A stretch of 64,000 nt of DNA from Paenibacillus phytohabitans (GCF_013141775.1 NZ_WHOB01000016.1:434001-498000); one strand, 5' to 3'; counted from the stretch's first letter, positions 17,653 through 27,024 are shown. Made by a program: numbers and translations. The notes: generated from the letters alone by a model not told the origin.

Positions 17653-18887
17653 ATCCCTCTGGCCTTTCTGAATTGTTCTATTGTTTGTATATTTTGTTGC
17701 TGGGCCCACCATAAATCTTTTTCCATCATATTCATTAACTGATGAAGCATTCCCATCTTTTGAAATCCTCCGAGTAAAGGAATTGCACTCTTTAAAAAAT
17801 CTGTTTCATTAGTTAATTTTTCATGGACATGTGTTACCAAGTGGTTGCTATCGTTTAATTCACCGCTCATTAATTTCCCAAACGCAATAGAATAAAACGT
17901 TTCTATTCTTGAGTATAAATCTGAAAGAGTGGCTATTGCATGTTCGCCTTGATTCACTAAAACTTTCCTCATATATTCTGCATTAAAGAAAGTTTGTTTT
18001 GCACTGTTAATATGAATATTATGTACATCTGCAATGAGGAGCCTTAAAACAAAAATTTCATCATCAAGTTGTCCTTGATCAATAAAAGGCCTAACTTGAA
18101 ATGGTTCACCTAACAAAACTTCTTGTGCAAACTTCCGGAGAATTGATTGAATAGCTACGTAAACATGCCTACTTTTATCTTTTGGACGAGTGATAGTATT
18201 ATGATTGTCATCACAAGGCACCTTTTCTGGTTTCTCAGCTTGAAAAAGTAAAGCACTACTCTCATCAACTATTTCATCATATTGTCCATAAAAGCAGACT
18301 GTCCGAGGTAATGATTTACAATGCACCCAATTTTGATTGATTTGTGAGAGCACTGGACTTAGAGGTTTTAGATCAATTGCCTGCACATTACTAAATAACT
18401 TTTCACCTAATTTCCCCCATTCAGTACCATTGTGAGGTACGGCTAATGAAAGAAACAACTTCACTTTATTTGATGGCACATCTTTATTAATCTCATTTAA
18501 AATAAATGATTTGGTAACAAGTCCACCCATACTATGTGCAATAATGATTATATTCTCATAGTGATCGCAATTGAATTGAATTACTGACTGAATAAATTCC
18601 CCTAATTGATTAATCCCTAAGTTTTTCCTCGCAACCTCAGTTTCAAGATTAAACATTCTTTTCAAAAAATTTGTTTTCACTTTTAGACCATACATATCAA
18701 CTAGAGTTGTATAATAACTAATATAAGCAAAATCATAATTATCGGATATTTGACTATCTTCAAGCAACATTCTAGGGAATTCTTGCCCAAAGTCATTGAT
18801 CCACGTTTCATTGCTCCCAGTAAAACCATGAACAAATAAAACAAGATTTCTATTATTATTTTTCTGAATAAATTCAATTGCACTCAT
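17649..18887 (-). CDS. alpha/beta-hydrolase effector with ABC-3C-type C-terminal domain
   Basis: 412 residues. Residues 1-255 are a lipase/esterase-like alpha/beta hydrolase: oxyanion segment FVHGFTGSNETW (H20), nucleophile elbow AHSMGG (S119), candidate acid D204 in YGQYDEIVD and catalytic H229 in DDNHNTITRP. Residues about 256-412 form a separate helical domain (DDEIFVLRLLIADVHNIHINSAKQTFFN...) with no enzymatic motif, as expected for the C-terminal recruitment domain of ABC-3C effectors. GAGGGT precedes the ATG. First gene of the operon. Related hydrolases cleave lipids or other esters, so a membrane-damaging or toxic role on infection is inferred, not shown. Confidence 0.82.
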   Translation of the reverse strand: MSAIEFIQKNNNRNLVLFVHGFTGSNETWINDFGQEFPRMLLEDSQISDNYDFAYISYYTTLVDMYGLKVKTNFLKRMFNLETEVARKNLGINQLGEFIQSVIQFNCDHYENIIIIAHSMGGLVTKSFILNEINKDVPSNKVKLFLSLAVPHNGTEWGKLGEKLFSNVQAIDLKPLSPVLSQINQNWVHCKSLPRTVCFYGQYDEIVDESSALLFQAEKPEKVPCDDNHNTITRPKDKSRHVYVAIQSILRKFAQEVLLGEPFQVRPFIDQGQLDDEIFVLRLLIADVHNIHINSAKQTFFNAEYMRKVLVNQGEHAIATLSDLYSRIETFYSIAFGKLMSGELNDSNHLVTHVHEKLTNETDFLKSAIPLLGGFQKMGMLHQLMNMMEKDLWWAQQQNIQTIEQFRKARGI

Positions 18888-19027
18888 ATTCGACCCTCAC
18901 CCAAATGTCACAGATATAGTAAAAAGAATACGTCTTATTGCCCATACTAATTCCTCAGACTTATATTCATTATAAACAAAGACTCATGTCGATTACTGTC
19001 ATTTCTTGTCATCAAAATAATAATTAT

Positions 19028-19078
19028 GGAAAAGCAACAACCTTCATGTGAATTTAACATAAGGGTTGTTGCTTAAAA
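19028..19078. terminator. hairpin terminator downstream of the recombinase remnant
   Basis: 11-bp perfect stem aagcaacaacc (19032-19042) / ggttgttgctt (19064-19074), with A-rich sequence on the right and TTTTCC on the minus-strand exit. Confidence 0.7.
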
Positions 19079-19088
19079 AGGAAGCATA

Positions 19089-20463
19089 CTATTTATAACA
19101 AACCGTCAACTCCACCCGATTCCCTTCCCGATTATACACAACCCGCTCCACCAACTTCTTCAACGCCCAATTCTTCTCTTCACTAGTCACCGCTTCACTC
19201 CACAACTCCCTAAACTGCCCAATCCGCTCAACGATCTGCTCCATCGTAGGATAATTTCCTTCATATACTACCACCTTTCGCAAATTCAGCAATTCTTCCT
19301 CCAGTTTCTGAATCTGTCTTGTTCTAACCACCTTTCGCTCCATAAATACCTGCTTCGTAATAATGTCCTCTTCAATGGATTCATGTAATTTATCTAATGC
19401 CCGTTTATGCTTTTGCAGCTCCTGCTCCTTCACGGAAATCATCGTCTTCGTATCGTTATAACCACGACCTTGCAGCTCGATCTCCTGCAACATGTTCTGG
19501 TCTACATTAATAATCCGCTCATATAAAGCATCAAAAAATTCTTCGTCCAGCACCTTGCCCTTCTGCTCACATTTGCTGCCATCCTTATAATGGTGATAGC
19601 ATAACGCGCTCCAGTATTGACCTTGCTTCTTGCTTTGGCCACTCTGAACTGCATTCTACAGCCACACTTTTCACAGTAGAGCAATCCCGAAAGGGGAAAT
19701 ATATTTCTTCGATATTGGGATTCATCAGCCTGTTCTTCACTAAACGTTCTACAATGGCATCATGTTCTTCCTGGGTCTTCAATTTCTCATGTGTTCCCAT
19801 GACCTTGATTCGTTCCTCTTCAGGGACAATCTCCACTTGACCACGTTTTGTTCGTGTTTTTCCGTAGGTGATGTAGCCAAGATGAATCTCGCTCAAAAGC
19901 AGCCTCTGCACAGTCACATTGGACCATCCCTTGTCCCTTCCATCCGGCTTAATGTTGTATGGCGTAGGTATCTTGTTATCCGTTAACCATATCGCAATAT
20001 GCCCAAGATTGATTCCACTCCGATATTATTCAACTATGGCTCGATAAATAGGGCGCTTGCCTTCATCCACCCGTACCGATTTTGTGTTCTTATCATAATA
20101 ATAGGGAAATGGTGGCTTACCGTTCGTCCACATGCCTTTCTTGGCTCCTGCTTCTTTCCCTTGCTTCATTCTGTGCTTAATCGTTTTATACTCGATTCTG
20201 GCGAAGATAGACATAAAATCAAACGATACATCGTCATTGTCCACTTCCAGATCGTATATCTTGCTTGGTGTAATGATCACTGTCTCCGAGTTCAAAAATG
20301 TATCTTTAATGAGTGCCCAATCCTTATTTTCTCCACGGCCTAGACGGTCAATATCCATGACGACCACACCATCATATAATTTGTCTTCGACATGCCGAAA
20401 TAACTTCTGCATTTCCTTCCGGGCCTCGATCTTTTCCCCTGAAGCCACCTCTTCATATAGCCT
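19089..20463 (-). pseudogene. decayed large serine recombinase
   Basis: Pieces in three frames align in order with a large serine integrase: the end of the resolvase domain (VVVMDIDRLGRGENKDWALIKDTF; FMSIFARIEYKTIKHRMKQGKEAGAKKG), the recombinase domain (INLGHIAIWLTDNKIPTPYNI, WSNVTVQRLLLSEIHLGYI), a zinc ribbon (GLLYCEKCGCRMQFR) and a coiled coil to YNREGNRVELTVCYK. The N-terminal segment with the catalytic Ser is absent. There is an in-frame TAA at 20026-20028, a frameshift near 19690 just before the YCEKC motif, and another near 19600. Clearly inactive. It marks the right edge of the AT-rich island and is the likely integrase that brought it. Confidence 0.88.
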
Positions 20464-20593
20464 ATAGGGGCATTAAGAGAATTCCATGAACATGTTGCTG
20501 AACTCATTAGCCGAAACAACCAAAACGAGGCCGAAATGGACATACCTCTCCCCAAATCAAACTATTCTACACAAGACAAGCCTGAATCTTAAC

Positions 20594-20640
20594 AAAATAA
20601 AAACAAGCCGATGCGTATAACCACTCACGCACCGGCTTGT
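20594..20640 (-). terminator. terminator of module copy 1
   Basis: 13-bp stem caagccgatgcgt / acgcaccggcttg (one G-U); on the minus strand it exits into TTTTTATTTTG. The same hairpin recurs at copy 2 (32401-32435). Confidence 0.85.
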
Positions 20641-20641
20641 T

Positions 20642-20848
20642 TTATTTCAGGCTATTTCGAACAAATTCCCGCTCCGCTTTTTTCAATTGCTTTAATGAAT
20701 TCTCGAAAGAATATGGAAACCTACCTCTAAGCTCAATCAGCTTTTCAACCTCTGCCAAGGCAATAGCTTCCTTAATAGCAGGAATCCACCTCTCTTGAAC
20801 AGTGCCCCAACTTTCTGCCTGAAGAAGCTCGTCTATCAACATAGGCAA
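20642..20848 (-). CDS. small hypothetical protein of the XRE/DUF6809 module (copy 1)
   Basis: 68 residues (or 66 from the ATG at 20842), acidic/basic helical protein starting (MP)MLIDELLQAESWG and ending KKAEREFVRNSLK. It is about 80% identical by eye to the protein at 32437 and to a pseudogene at 40281. No TM segment or motif. The AGGAGAGAG element lies some 25-30 bases upstream, so the start is uncertain. It is paired with a DUF6809-like gene that is deleted in this copy. Function unknown. Confidence 0.6.
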   Translation of the reverse strand: MPMLIDELLQAESWGTVQERWIPAIKEAIALAEVEKLIELRGRFPYSFENSLKQLKKAEREFVRNSLK

Positions 20849-20891
20849 CTTAGAATTAGAAGTCTCATAACTCTCTCCTATCCGACTTTAT

Positions 20892-21015
20892 TTATTCCAA
20901 AATCAACTTCTCCTTAGTCTGTATAAGTTCTGCCTCATGTTCCAATACTTCTACGAGCATCGCTGCTCCCATTATGAAGCCAAGAGTATAGGCAGCAGTC
21001 CTCTAAAAGACTCAC
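20892..21015 (-). pseudogene. DUF6809-like gene with internal deletion (module copy 1)
   Basis: GTG at 21015 begins VSLLED as in the intact copy (MSLLEDLYY at 32992), then the sequence jumps to the C-terminal part AAYTLGFIMGAAMLVEVLEHEAELIQTKEKLILE in another frame. About 200 bases of the core are missing and the join is out of frame. Confidence 0.8.
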
Positions 21016-21052
21016 TTATACCCCCTCCCAAATCATCATCTTCTTGATTATT

Positions 21053-21095
21053 TTAGCGAGTTTTTCGCTAAAAATCAATAGCGAATAATTCGCTA
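21053..21095. promoter_or_regulatory. paired palindromic operators between DUF6809-like and XRE genes (copy 1)
   Basis: An imperfect palindrome at 21053-21071 (ttagcgag...ttcgctaa) and a perfect one at 21079-21095 (tagcgaa taa ttcgcta) sit between divergent genes, immediately upstream of the XRE ribosome site. The same pair recurs at copy 2. Likely binding sites for the adjacent XRE protein. Confidence 0.72.
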
Positions 21096-21123
21096 AGATA
21101 TGCTTGCGTTGGAGGTGTTCGAT

Positions 21124-21342
21124 ATGTATCAACGTATCCGGGATTTACGCGAAGATAAGGATTTGACGCAAACTCAAATGGCGGAGTATTTGCAATGCAG
21201 CCAGCGAATCTATAGTAATTATGAACGCGGTGATGTCGATATCCCCACGGCGATTCTTATCAAGCTGGCAGACTTTCATATGACGAGTACTGACTATTTG
21301 CTTAATCGAACGAACCAAAAGAAACCTTACTCCAAAAGTTAA
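21124..21342 (+). CDS. XRE-family helix-turn-helix regulator (module copy 1)
   Basis: 72-residue single-domain regulator: MYQRIRDLREDKDLTQTQMAEYLQ, the helix-turn-helix continuing to QRIYSNYERGDVDIPTAIL, and the ending TDYLLNRTNQ typical of short phage-type XRE proteins. The start is the ATG at 21124 behind GGAGGTG at 21111-21117, not the upstream ATG at 21100, because copy 4 also starts there. It is near-identical to the proteins at 33097 and 40744. Expected to repress its own divergent promoter region through the TAGCGAA palindromes. Confidence 0.92.
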   Translation: MYQRIRDLREDKDLTQTQMAEYLQCSQRIYSNYERGDVDIPTAILIKLADFHMTSTDYLLNRTNQKKPYSKS

Positions 21343-21467
21343 ATTAGAAAATTAGAATAAAGCGTAGATGCTGTAGGATTCAAAATGATTCATCTCATCT
21401 ATACACTCGTTGGTTGATGAATATTAAGAATCTGCGGCTTACGCTAAGACAACGTTCCGGCTCATAG

Positions 21468-21502
21468 AAAAAAGCTCATTGGCTATCACCATGAGCTTTT
21501 TT
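21468..21502. terminator. terminator after the copy-1 XRE gene
   Basis: 11-bp perfect stem aaaaaagctca / tgagctttttt; works in both directions. The rest of 21343-21546 shows no gene. Confidence 0.85.
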
Positions 21503-21546
21503 ATTGGCACCACTACTTCAATTTAATACCTTATAAATAAAAAACC

Positions 21547-21977
21547 TTATTTTACTTTCCATATCTGCTTTGCTACATTAAAGCATTCCTCATACCCAAA
21601 GGGTTCGCCATAACTGGAAGAAAATATTTCTTGTATGCTTCTGGCTAGTTCTTCGACTGTTCCCCCAGCTATAGCCATGTTTACACATGCAGCCCTAACC
21701 GCAGAGCCAATCCTGCGGAGAATTCTTTTTGAGAATCCAATTTCAGTTCGTTATACACTTTGGTCATACGTGCCTGTGCTTGTTCCAAATCACCTGTTAA
21801 GCAATAGAGCACTGTTAAATGATACGGGTTCTCGTAGATTCCAGCTTTCTCCCTTAACTCCATTACCCCGATGATATCTTCAACCTCTTCAACCTGCCAC
21901 AGATGATGGATTATATATTCTGTAACGTCTTTCGTTATCCTTTGTTTAAGTTGTTCGACGTTAGAATCCCTCGTCAT
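21547..21977 (-). pseudogene. hypothetical helical protein, probably frameshifted
   Basis: The first frame (MTRDSNVEQLKQRITKDVTEYII...YHLTVLYCLTGDLEQAQARM) is a 98-residue helical, TPR-like stretch that stops at LRLGLHV. Another frame continues as NMAIAGGTVEELARSIQEIFSSSYGEPFGYEECFNVAKQIWKVK to 21547. The total length of 431 bases is not a multiple of three, consistent with a single indel near 21685-21720. It could instead be one intact short gene plus chance sequence. No family recognised. Confidence 0.45.
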
Positions 21978-22123
21978 TTTGTATCACTGCTCGTTCTTCG
22001 TTAGTTCAGTAACTGCGTATCTGTAGAACTGAGCTTACGACTGTTGGAAAAGATGGCCTCTATACAAATTCCAGGATTAATACAGAATTCAACCTCATAT
22101 TGTGTATTCCACTTGGATGCCTG

Positions 22124-22168
22124 CAGCAAGTCCCTATTTCACTTCACTTAGGAGACTTGCTGTTTTTT
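22124..22168 (+). terminator. hairpin with plus-strand T tract
   Basis: 9-bp stem cagcaagtc / gacttgctg followed by six T residues on the plus strand. There is no plus-strand gene just upstream; it sits 13 bases beyond the stop of the minus-strand beta-helix gene and may still act on that transcript through the stem. Confidence 0.5.
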
Positions 22169-22180
22169 GTGTTAGTTGGT

Positions 22181-24139
22181 CTATTTGAACTGGAACCAAG
22201 TTAAATTTGCAACTGTGGTTGAGTCTGACTTCACAAAAGTAACATATACCGTATGGGTTCCTACCGCTGTCCCGGCATTAAGCGGGATATTCTTGAGGGA
22301 CCATGTCTGCCATCCGCCTGTGCTTTCGGCCGTCCAATAACCCAGCATAGTGCCTGTAGGGCTATCCAAGTGGAATTCGATCCTTCCGCCGGAATTAGCG
22401 GATGCAACCTTCATATCAATACTTGTTTTAGCTGTACTGCCAAAGTCTACATTTTTAAATGCTATATAGTCGCCATTACTGCCTCCACCCACATCCAGCC
22501 CGCCGTCCGTGCTTGACTCATAGGACATAACACCTGAACTAAGGTTATAGCCTTCCGCTTCAAATTTCAATGTGTTGAATTTTGGCTCTGCAGCATAGCT
22601 GTTCGTATCTGTTATTTTCAAATCTGTCAAATTATTTACCGCAACTCCACCGACGCGAACATTGTTTAATGTCACTCCGGAGACCGTAGATGTGTCACTC
22701 CAACCCTTCATTATTGAAACTTCACCTAAAGCGCGTAAATTGATATTATTATAAACCACATTTTTGATCGGACCGGTTTTTGCCGAAAGATCCAACCATC
22801 TGGAGTGAACACCGGATCTTGGCCAGAAGCCTTCTACATCTATATTGTCAAATACGATGTTTTGTGCTGCTGGAGTCCCATAGAGATGACCGACTGCTAA
22901 AGCGCGCCAGCATCTGTATACATAAGAGTTTTTAACAACTATGCCATCCTGAAGCTGTTTCACTCCATCTCCAACCTTGAATGCTCCACATCTGCTCCAA
23001 GCCAAAGCATCATCGACAACTACATTTGACTGGTTTTCAGGAGTTCCCGGCCAGTTTGCAGCGATATCCGTAGTGGCTACATCCCATGTCTTAAATGAGT
23101 ATGTGTCATCCTCCGATACTGCTACAGTGTGCTTAATGAGTACATTCTGGCTCTCTTGAATGTCTATTGCATCATTCTCATAATCAAGTTCATTGTTGTT
23201 GAAGTGCTTGGTATTCTGGAAGGTTACGTTATTAGATCTTGTAACGATTGTAGCCCAGCCACCACTGTCTCTGATGGTTATGCCGTCAACCGTGAAGTTG
23301 CTGCACTGCAAGGGTACAAGAATATTGTTCAAATAATTGTTTGTATTTCTCATATAATGGCCATTGCCGTCAATCGTTCCCCTGCCGTATATCTTAATAT
23401 TGTTGGCATTGGTTTCGGTATAAATAAACCAGGTTCCATCCTTATTCAGAGAATTCTTATGGAAATGGGTAGTGTAATCGCTTGGATTTCCTGAACCCCT
23501 TATCACAGAACCACCCTCCAGATAAACCGAAACATTGCTTTTTAGAACAATGTTACCGCTCTTGTACACGCCGGCTGGAACGTATACTATACCGCCGCCT
23601 GCTGCGTTAGCCGCATTAATGGCGTTTTGTATGGCAGTTGTAGCCAAAGTGGCACCGGTACTGTCGGCACCGTACCCGGTTTTAACATTGTATATCCCTG
23701 TACCGGATGAAGCCGGAACATTGGTTTCAAGAGCATCTGCCGCAATCACCAGATCTTTCAGGTTATTGATTTTAACGATAAGATAGGTTGGTGATGAAAG
23801 TGTAAAGGTAAGTGTATTTCCGCTCTTGGCTGCAGTGATTCCCAAAGCTTTGGGGGAAATATTATAGGTATTGATTGGCTCGCTTGCTGTAATTGTGATT
23901 GTAGTCGTACCTGAAAAAGAGAAATTACAATAATTATAGTTTACAAATACCTCCGAAGTGTCGATTACCGGTATATTGGTAGAGTCTGCTGTTACCGTGT
24001 ATTGATTGGTCGTGGTATATATCGACGGTAACGGATAACTTACAATTGTACCCGCTGCACTTGCTGTCAAAGGAACGACAGCTAAAAGACTGGCGAGCAT
24101 ACAAACAATTAAACTTAATAATTTTAACTTTTTTAGCAT
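22181..24139 (-). CDS. secreted right-handed beta-helix glycoside hydrolase (GH28/GH49-like) with C-terminal CBM6
   Basis: 652 residues with a Sec signal peptide (KLLSLIVCMLASLLAVVPLTASA). An N-terminal beta-sandwich-like domain (about 30-145) precedes a pectate-lyase-type parallel beta-helix that starts at the IQNAINAANAAGGGIVYVPAGVYKSG element. Acidic residues expected for catalysis are in NDAIDIQES and SEDDTYSFK, the latter followed by SRCGAFKVG, a layout closer to GH49 dextranase-type enzymes than to classic GH28. A CBM6-like module (FEAEGYN...SNGDYIAFKNVDFG...WFQFK) occupies about 525-652. GAGGTG precedes the ATG. Last gene of the GH130 transporter operon, 37 bases after GH130. Probably depolymerises the glycan the transporter imports; the substrate is not fixed. 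Confidence 0.82.
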   Translation of the reverse strand: MLKKLKLLSLIVCMLASLLAVVPLTASAAGTIVSYPLPSIYTTTNQYTVTADSTNIPVIDTSEVFVNYNYCNFSFSGTTTITITASEPINTYNISPKALGITAAKSGNTLTFTLSSPTYLIVKINNLKDLVIAADALETNVPASSGTGIYNVKTGYGADSTGATLATTAIQNAINAANAAGGGIVYVPAGVYKSGNIVLKSNVSVYLEGGSVIRGSGNPSDYTTHFHKNSLNKDGTWFIYTETNANNIKIYGRGTIDGNGHYMRNTNNYLNNILVPLQCSNFTVDGITIRDSGGWATIVTRSNNVTFQNTKHFNNNELDYENDAIDIQESQNVLIKHTVAVSEDDTYSFKTWDVATTDIAANWPGTPENQSNVVVDDALAWSRCGAFKVGDGVKQLQDGIVVKNSYVYRCWRALAVGHLYGTPAAQNIVFDNIDVEGFWPRSGVHSRWLDLSAKTGPIKNVVYNNINLRALGEVSIMKGWSDTSTVSGVTLNNVRVGGVAVNNLTDLKITDTNSYAAEPKFNTLKFEAEGYNLSSGVMSYESSTDGGLDVGGGSNGDYIAFKNVDFGSTAKTSIDMKVASANSGGRIEFHLDSPTGTMLGYWTAESTGGWQTWSLKNIPLNAGTAVGTHTVYVTFVKSDSTTVANLTWFQFK

Positions 24140-24176
24140 AAATGAACACCTCTTTCATATTTTTTAGAAAACACTC

Positions 24177-25187
24177 TTATCTATGCTCCGGCTCCAGACA
24201 GAGCCGGAGCAGATCGTCCACATGGGCCGTTGCCAGACATTCCACCGTATCCGCAGAGCCGTAATAGATCTTGACCTCGCCGTCATCCTCTAGAATCATC
24301 CCTCCCGGAAAAATCACATGATTGCGGAATCCCCCGCCAATCTCATAGTCTGTCTCCGGTGCCAGCAGCGGATGCTTGCTCATGCCGATCACCTTGCGGG
24401 GGTCCTCCAGATCCAGCAGCATAATTCCGGCGGTATAGCGCTTCTTCCAGGTGTCCTCCCAACCTTGCTTGCCTCTGGCCGGGTCCACATCCACCGCATG
24501 GAAGGTGGTCAGCCAGCCCTTATCCGTCCGGACCGGAGGTGCGGCCGGGCCAACCTTGTCATTGGCAAACGGCACCTGCTCGACGGCGAGCAGCAGGCTG
24601 GAGTTGCCCCAATGCTTCAGGTCCGGCGACTCGGAGATCCAGGCATCGAAGCGGTCCCGGCCGCCGCGGCTGTATACCGTGAAGGGACGCTCCAGCCGGA
24701 CATACTTGCCGCCGATGGGCTCGGGAAACAGTACCATATTGCGCAGGTCCGGTGTAGACAGGCTGAGCACCTCGAAGTGTTCCAGATCATCGGTAACGGC
24801 AATTCCGCCGCGAATGCCATGGTGCGTATCCACGGCAAAACACATATAACAACGGCCGCCGATCACGGTCAGGCGCGGGTCGTAGGCGCGGATAATTTCC
24901 TCGTCATGCATTTTGAACACTGGCTTCGGGCCGGCGGTCCAGCTCAGCCCATCGTCACTGTAAGCAATGCCGAGATCCGTGGTGTGGTGCGGCTCAAGCG
25001 TCTGATCGACCAGTGAGCCGTAATCATTACGGAAGATCATCACATACTTGCCGTTAAATTTCGTTACACCTGCATTGAATACCAGTGCGGTGGGGTAAGG
25101 AACCTTCGTTGCATCCAGCACAGGATTGCCCGGATACCGCCGGATGAACGGGGCAGATTGCAGAATTGCCGGAGCGTGTTGAGTCAT
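24177..25187 (-). CDS. GH130 glycoside phosphorylase
   Basis: 336 residues of the five-bladed beta-propeller GH130 family, which phosphorolyses beta-mannosidic (and some other) linkages with inorganic phosphate. Visible family features are the opening IRRYPGNPVLDATKVPYPTALVFNAGVTKF, the catalytic-region motif YDPRLT, and repeated blade motifs such as GIAYSDDGLSW. Cytoplasmic. Encoded behind the ABC transporter genes, so an imported mannoside- or mannosylglucose-like oligosaccharide is the likely substrate; the exact linkage cannot be read from the sequence. Confidence 0.9.
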   Translation of the reverse strand: MTQHAPAILQSAPFIRRYPGNPVLDATKVPYPTALVFNAGVTKFNGKYVMIFRNDYGSLVDQTLEPHHTTDLGIAYSDDGLSWTAGPKPVFKMHDEEIIRAYDPRLTVIGGRCYMCFAVDTHHGIRGGIAVTDDLEHFEVLSLSTPDLRNMVLFPEPIGGKYVRLERPFTVYSRGGRDRFDAWISESPDLKHWGNSSLLLAVEQVPFANDKVGPAAPPVRTDKGWLTTFHAVDVDPARGKQGWEDTWKKRYTAGIMLLDLEDPRKVIGMSKHPLLAPETDYEIGGGFRNHVIFPGGMILEDDGEVKIYYGSADTVECLATAHVDDLLRLCLEPEHR

Positions 25188-25243
25188 GGGGTGAACCTCC
25201 TTGAATGTTAAATATGGAATATGGGTTGCGCAGGTCCGGACCG

Positions 25244-26080
25244 CTACCCTTTGAGGGAACCGGCCGTCATCTGCATGAAGGATTTGTTGGCGAACAGATA
25301 GGCCACGAGAATCGGCAGAATGGACAAGCAGGCGCCCGCCATCATATAGTGGGTCTGGGAAGCGGCCGAAATCCCGTATTTCAGGTTCGCCAGCCCGACA
25401 GTCAGCGTCTGCAGCTCCGGCTTCGTCATCGTGAACACGAGCGGCAGCAGATATTCATTCCACGCGCCGCGGAAGGTGAACAGCGCACCTACGCCGAGTC
25501 CGGGTCCGAGCAGCGGCAGAATAATCCGCCAGAAGGTCCGGCCGAGCGAACTGCCGTCGATCAGCGCCGCCTCGTCCAGCTCCCGGGGAATTCCCTTCAT
25601 GAAGCTGAACAGAATGAAGAATATCGACGCGTGTGCGGAGATCAGGATCAGAATTACGCCCCAGAGGCTGCTGTGCAGATGAAGCTTAACCATCAGATCG
25701 AATTGCGGACGCAGCACCACCGCCCCCACGGCCACGAACATGGTGAAGGATTGCAGGCCGATATATATTTTTTTGCCGAAAAAGTCCATCCGGTCCACCA
25801 CATAAGCTGCCATGGAAGAAACCAGTAAAGTGCCTACTACCGCCGACAGTGAAATAATCAGGCTGTTTAGCGTATATTTGGAGAAATTCGCCTGTTGCCA
25901 GGCTTCAGCATAGTTAGAGAAGTGCCAGCTGCTTGGCAGGAAGGTCGCTCCGGTGGTCAGCTCGGCATTCGTTTTGAAGGAGCCCAGCACGGTGATGACG
26001 ACCGGAATCAGGGTGATAAAAGCAAAGGCCAGCAGAAAAATCCACAGTACAGTGTTGCCCAATATGGTTCTTATTCGCAT
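25244..26080 (-). CDS. carbohydrate ABC transporter permease (MalG type)
   Basis: 278 residues with six predicted TM segments. The EAA loop, which contacts the ATPase, reads DEAALIDGSSLGRTFWRIILPLLGPG. It starts 13 bases after the preceding permease gene and is the second inner-membrane subunit of the importer. No ATPase gene lies in the operon, as is usual for these CUT1 systems, which share a common MsmX-like ATPase. Confidence 0.93.
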   Translation of the reverse strand: MRIRTILGNTVLWIFLLAFAFITLIPVVITVLGSFKTNAELTTGATFLPSSWHFSNYAEAWQQANFSKYTLNSLIISLSAVVGTLLVSSMAAYVVDRMDFFGKKIYIGLQSFTMFVAVGAVVLRPQFDLMVKLHLHSSLWGVILILISAHASIFFILFSFMKGIPRELDEAALIDGSSLGRTFWRIILPLLGPGLGVGALFTFRGAWNEYLLPLVFTMTKPELQTLTVGLANLKYGISAASQTHYMMAGACLSILPILVAYLFANKSFMQMTAGSLKG

Positions 26081-26093
26081 CTCGCGTCTCTCC

Positions 26094-26996
26094 TCAATCG
26101 GTCTGATTCATCCGCCGGGAGGCGTAGAAATAAATGAGTGATATGATCCCGACGATTATCGCGGACACAAAGGCGACCGCACTTCCATATCCGAACTCCT
26201 GTACCTGAACTCCGGCACTCCCCCCGCCTATAGGGAAGAATAATTTGTATAAATACAGGAACATTACTTCCGTCTTGCCTACCGGGCCGCCTTCGGTCAG
26301 AACCATAATGCTCTCGTAGCCCTTCAGGGCGGTAATGATCGCCAGCATAATAACCATCTGCATTACAGGTCCGAGCATCGGCAGCGTCACGTAGCGGAAC
26401 TGCTGGATTTTGCTTGCCCCGTCCAGGGCAGAGGCTTCATACACATCCTCAGGAATATTCTGCAGACCGGCGAGGAAGAGCAGCATATAGTTCCCGACCG
26501 CGCCCCAGGCCGCAACCAGAATGACGGTGAGCATGGCATACTTCGGACCCAGCCAGTCAATCCCGGAATCGCTTAGACCGAGTTTGATCAGGAACTGATT
26601 GAGAATCCCGTTATACGAGTTAAAAATGGTAAAAAAAACGACAGCCATAACGGCTGTACTGATGACGGTCGGCATGAAAAAAATCCCCCGCAGCAGCTGT
26701 CTGCCCCGCAGCCCCCGGTTCAGGATTGCGGCCAGCAGCAGAGCCAGCGGAATCGTGATCAACAGCTTGCCGCCTGCATAGACAAAGGTATTCACCACCG
26801 AATCCCAGAATTGGGTATCCTTCAGAATGCGGCTGAAATTGTCCAGACCGGTAAACCGGGCCGTTCCATAACCCTTATAGTCATAGAACATGTAGCGGAA
26901 CGCCCAGGCAATCGGGTAGATTCCGAGCACAATAGTCAGAAGGGCGCTTGGAAAGATAAAGCTGTATGAGAATAAGGCATTTTTTGTTTTATTCAT
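26094..26996 (-). CDS. carbohydrate ABC transporter permease (MalF type)
   Basis: 300 residues, six TM segments, with the EAA motif EASALDGASKIQQFRYVTLPMLGPVM. Forms the heterodimeric channel with the gene at 25244. Lies 105 bases after the binding-protein gene, with a hairpin in the gap that can lower permease expression relative to the binding protein. Confidence 0.93.
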   Translation of the reverse strand: MNKTKNALFSYSFIFPSALLTIVLGIYPIAWAFRYMFYDYKGYGTARFTGLDNFSRILKDTQFWDSVVNTFVYAGGKLLITIPLALLLAAILNRGLRGRQLLRGIFFMPTVISTAVMAVVFFTIFNSYNGILNQFLIKLGLSDSGIDWLGPKYAMLTVILVAAWGAVGNYMLLFLAGLQNIPEDVYEASALDGASKIQQFRYVTLPMLGPVMQMVIMLAIITALKGYESIMVLTEGGPVGKTEVMFLYLYKLFFPIGGGSAGVQVQEFGYGSAVAFVSAIIVGIISLIYFYASRRMNQTD

Positions 26997-27024
26997 CTGA
27001 TTTCTTCCGGCTCCTTTCCCTTAC

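Noticed and set aside
20464..20593. Plus-strand peptide EFHEHVAELISRNNQNEAEMD beside the recombinase remnant
   Set aside because: Protein-like, but short, without a start or family match, and not part of the recombinase. It was left unannotated.
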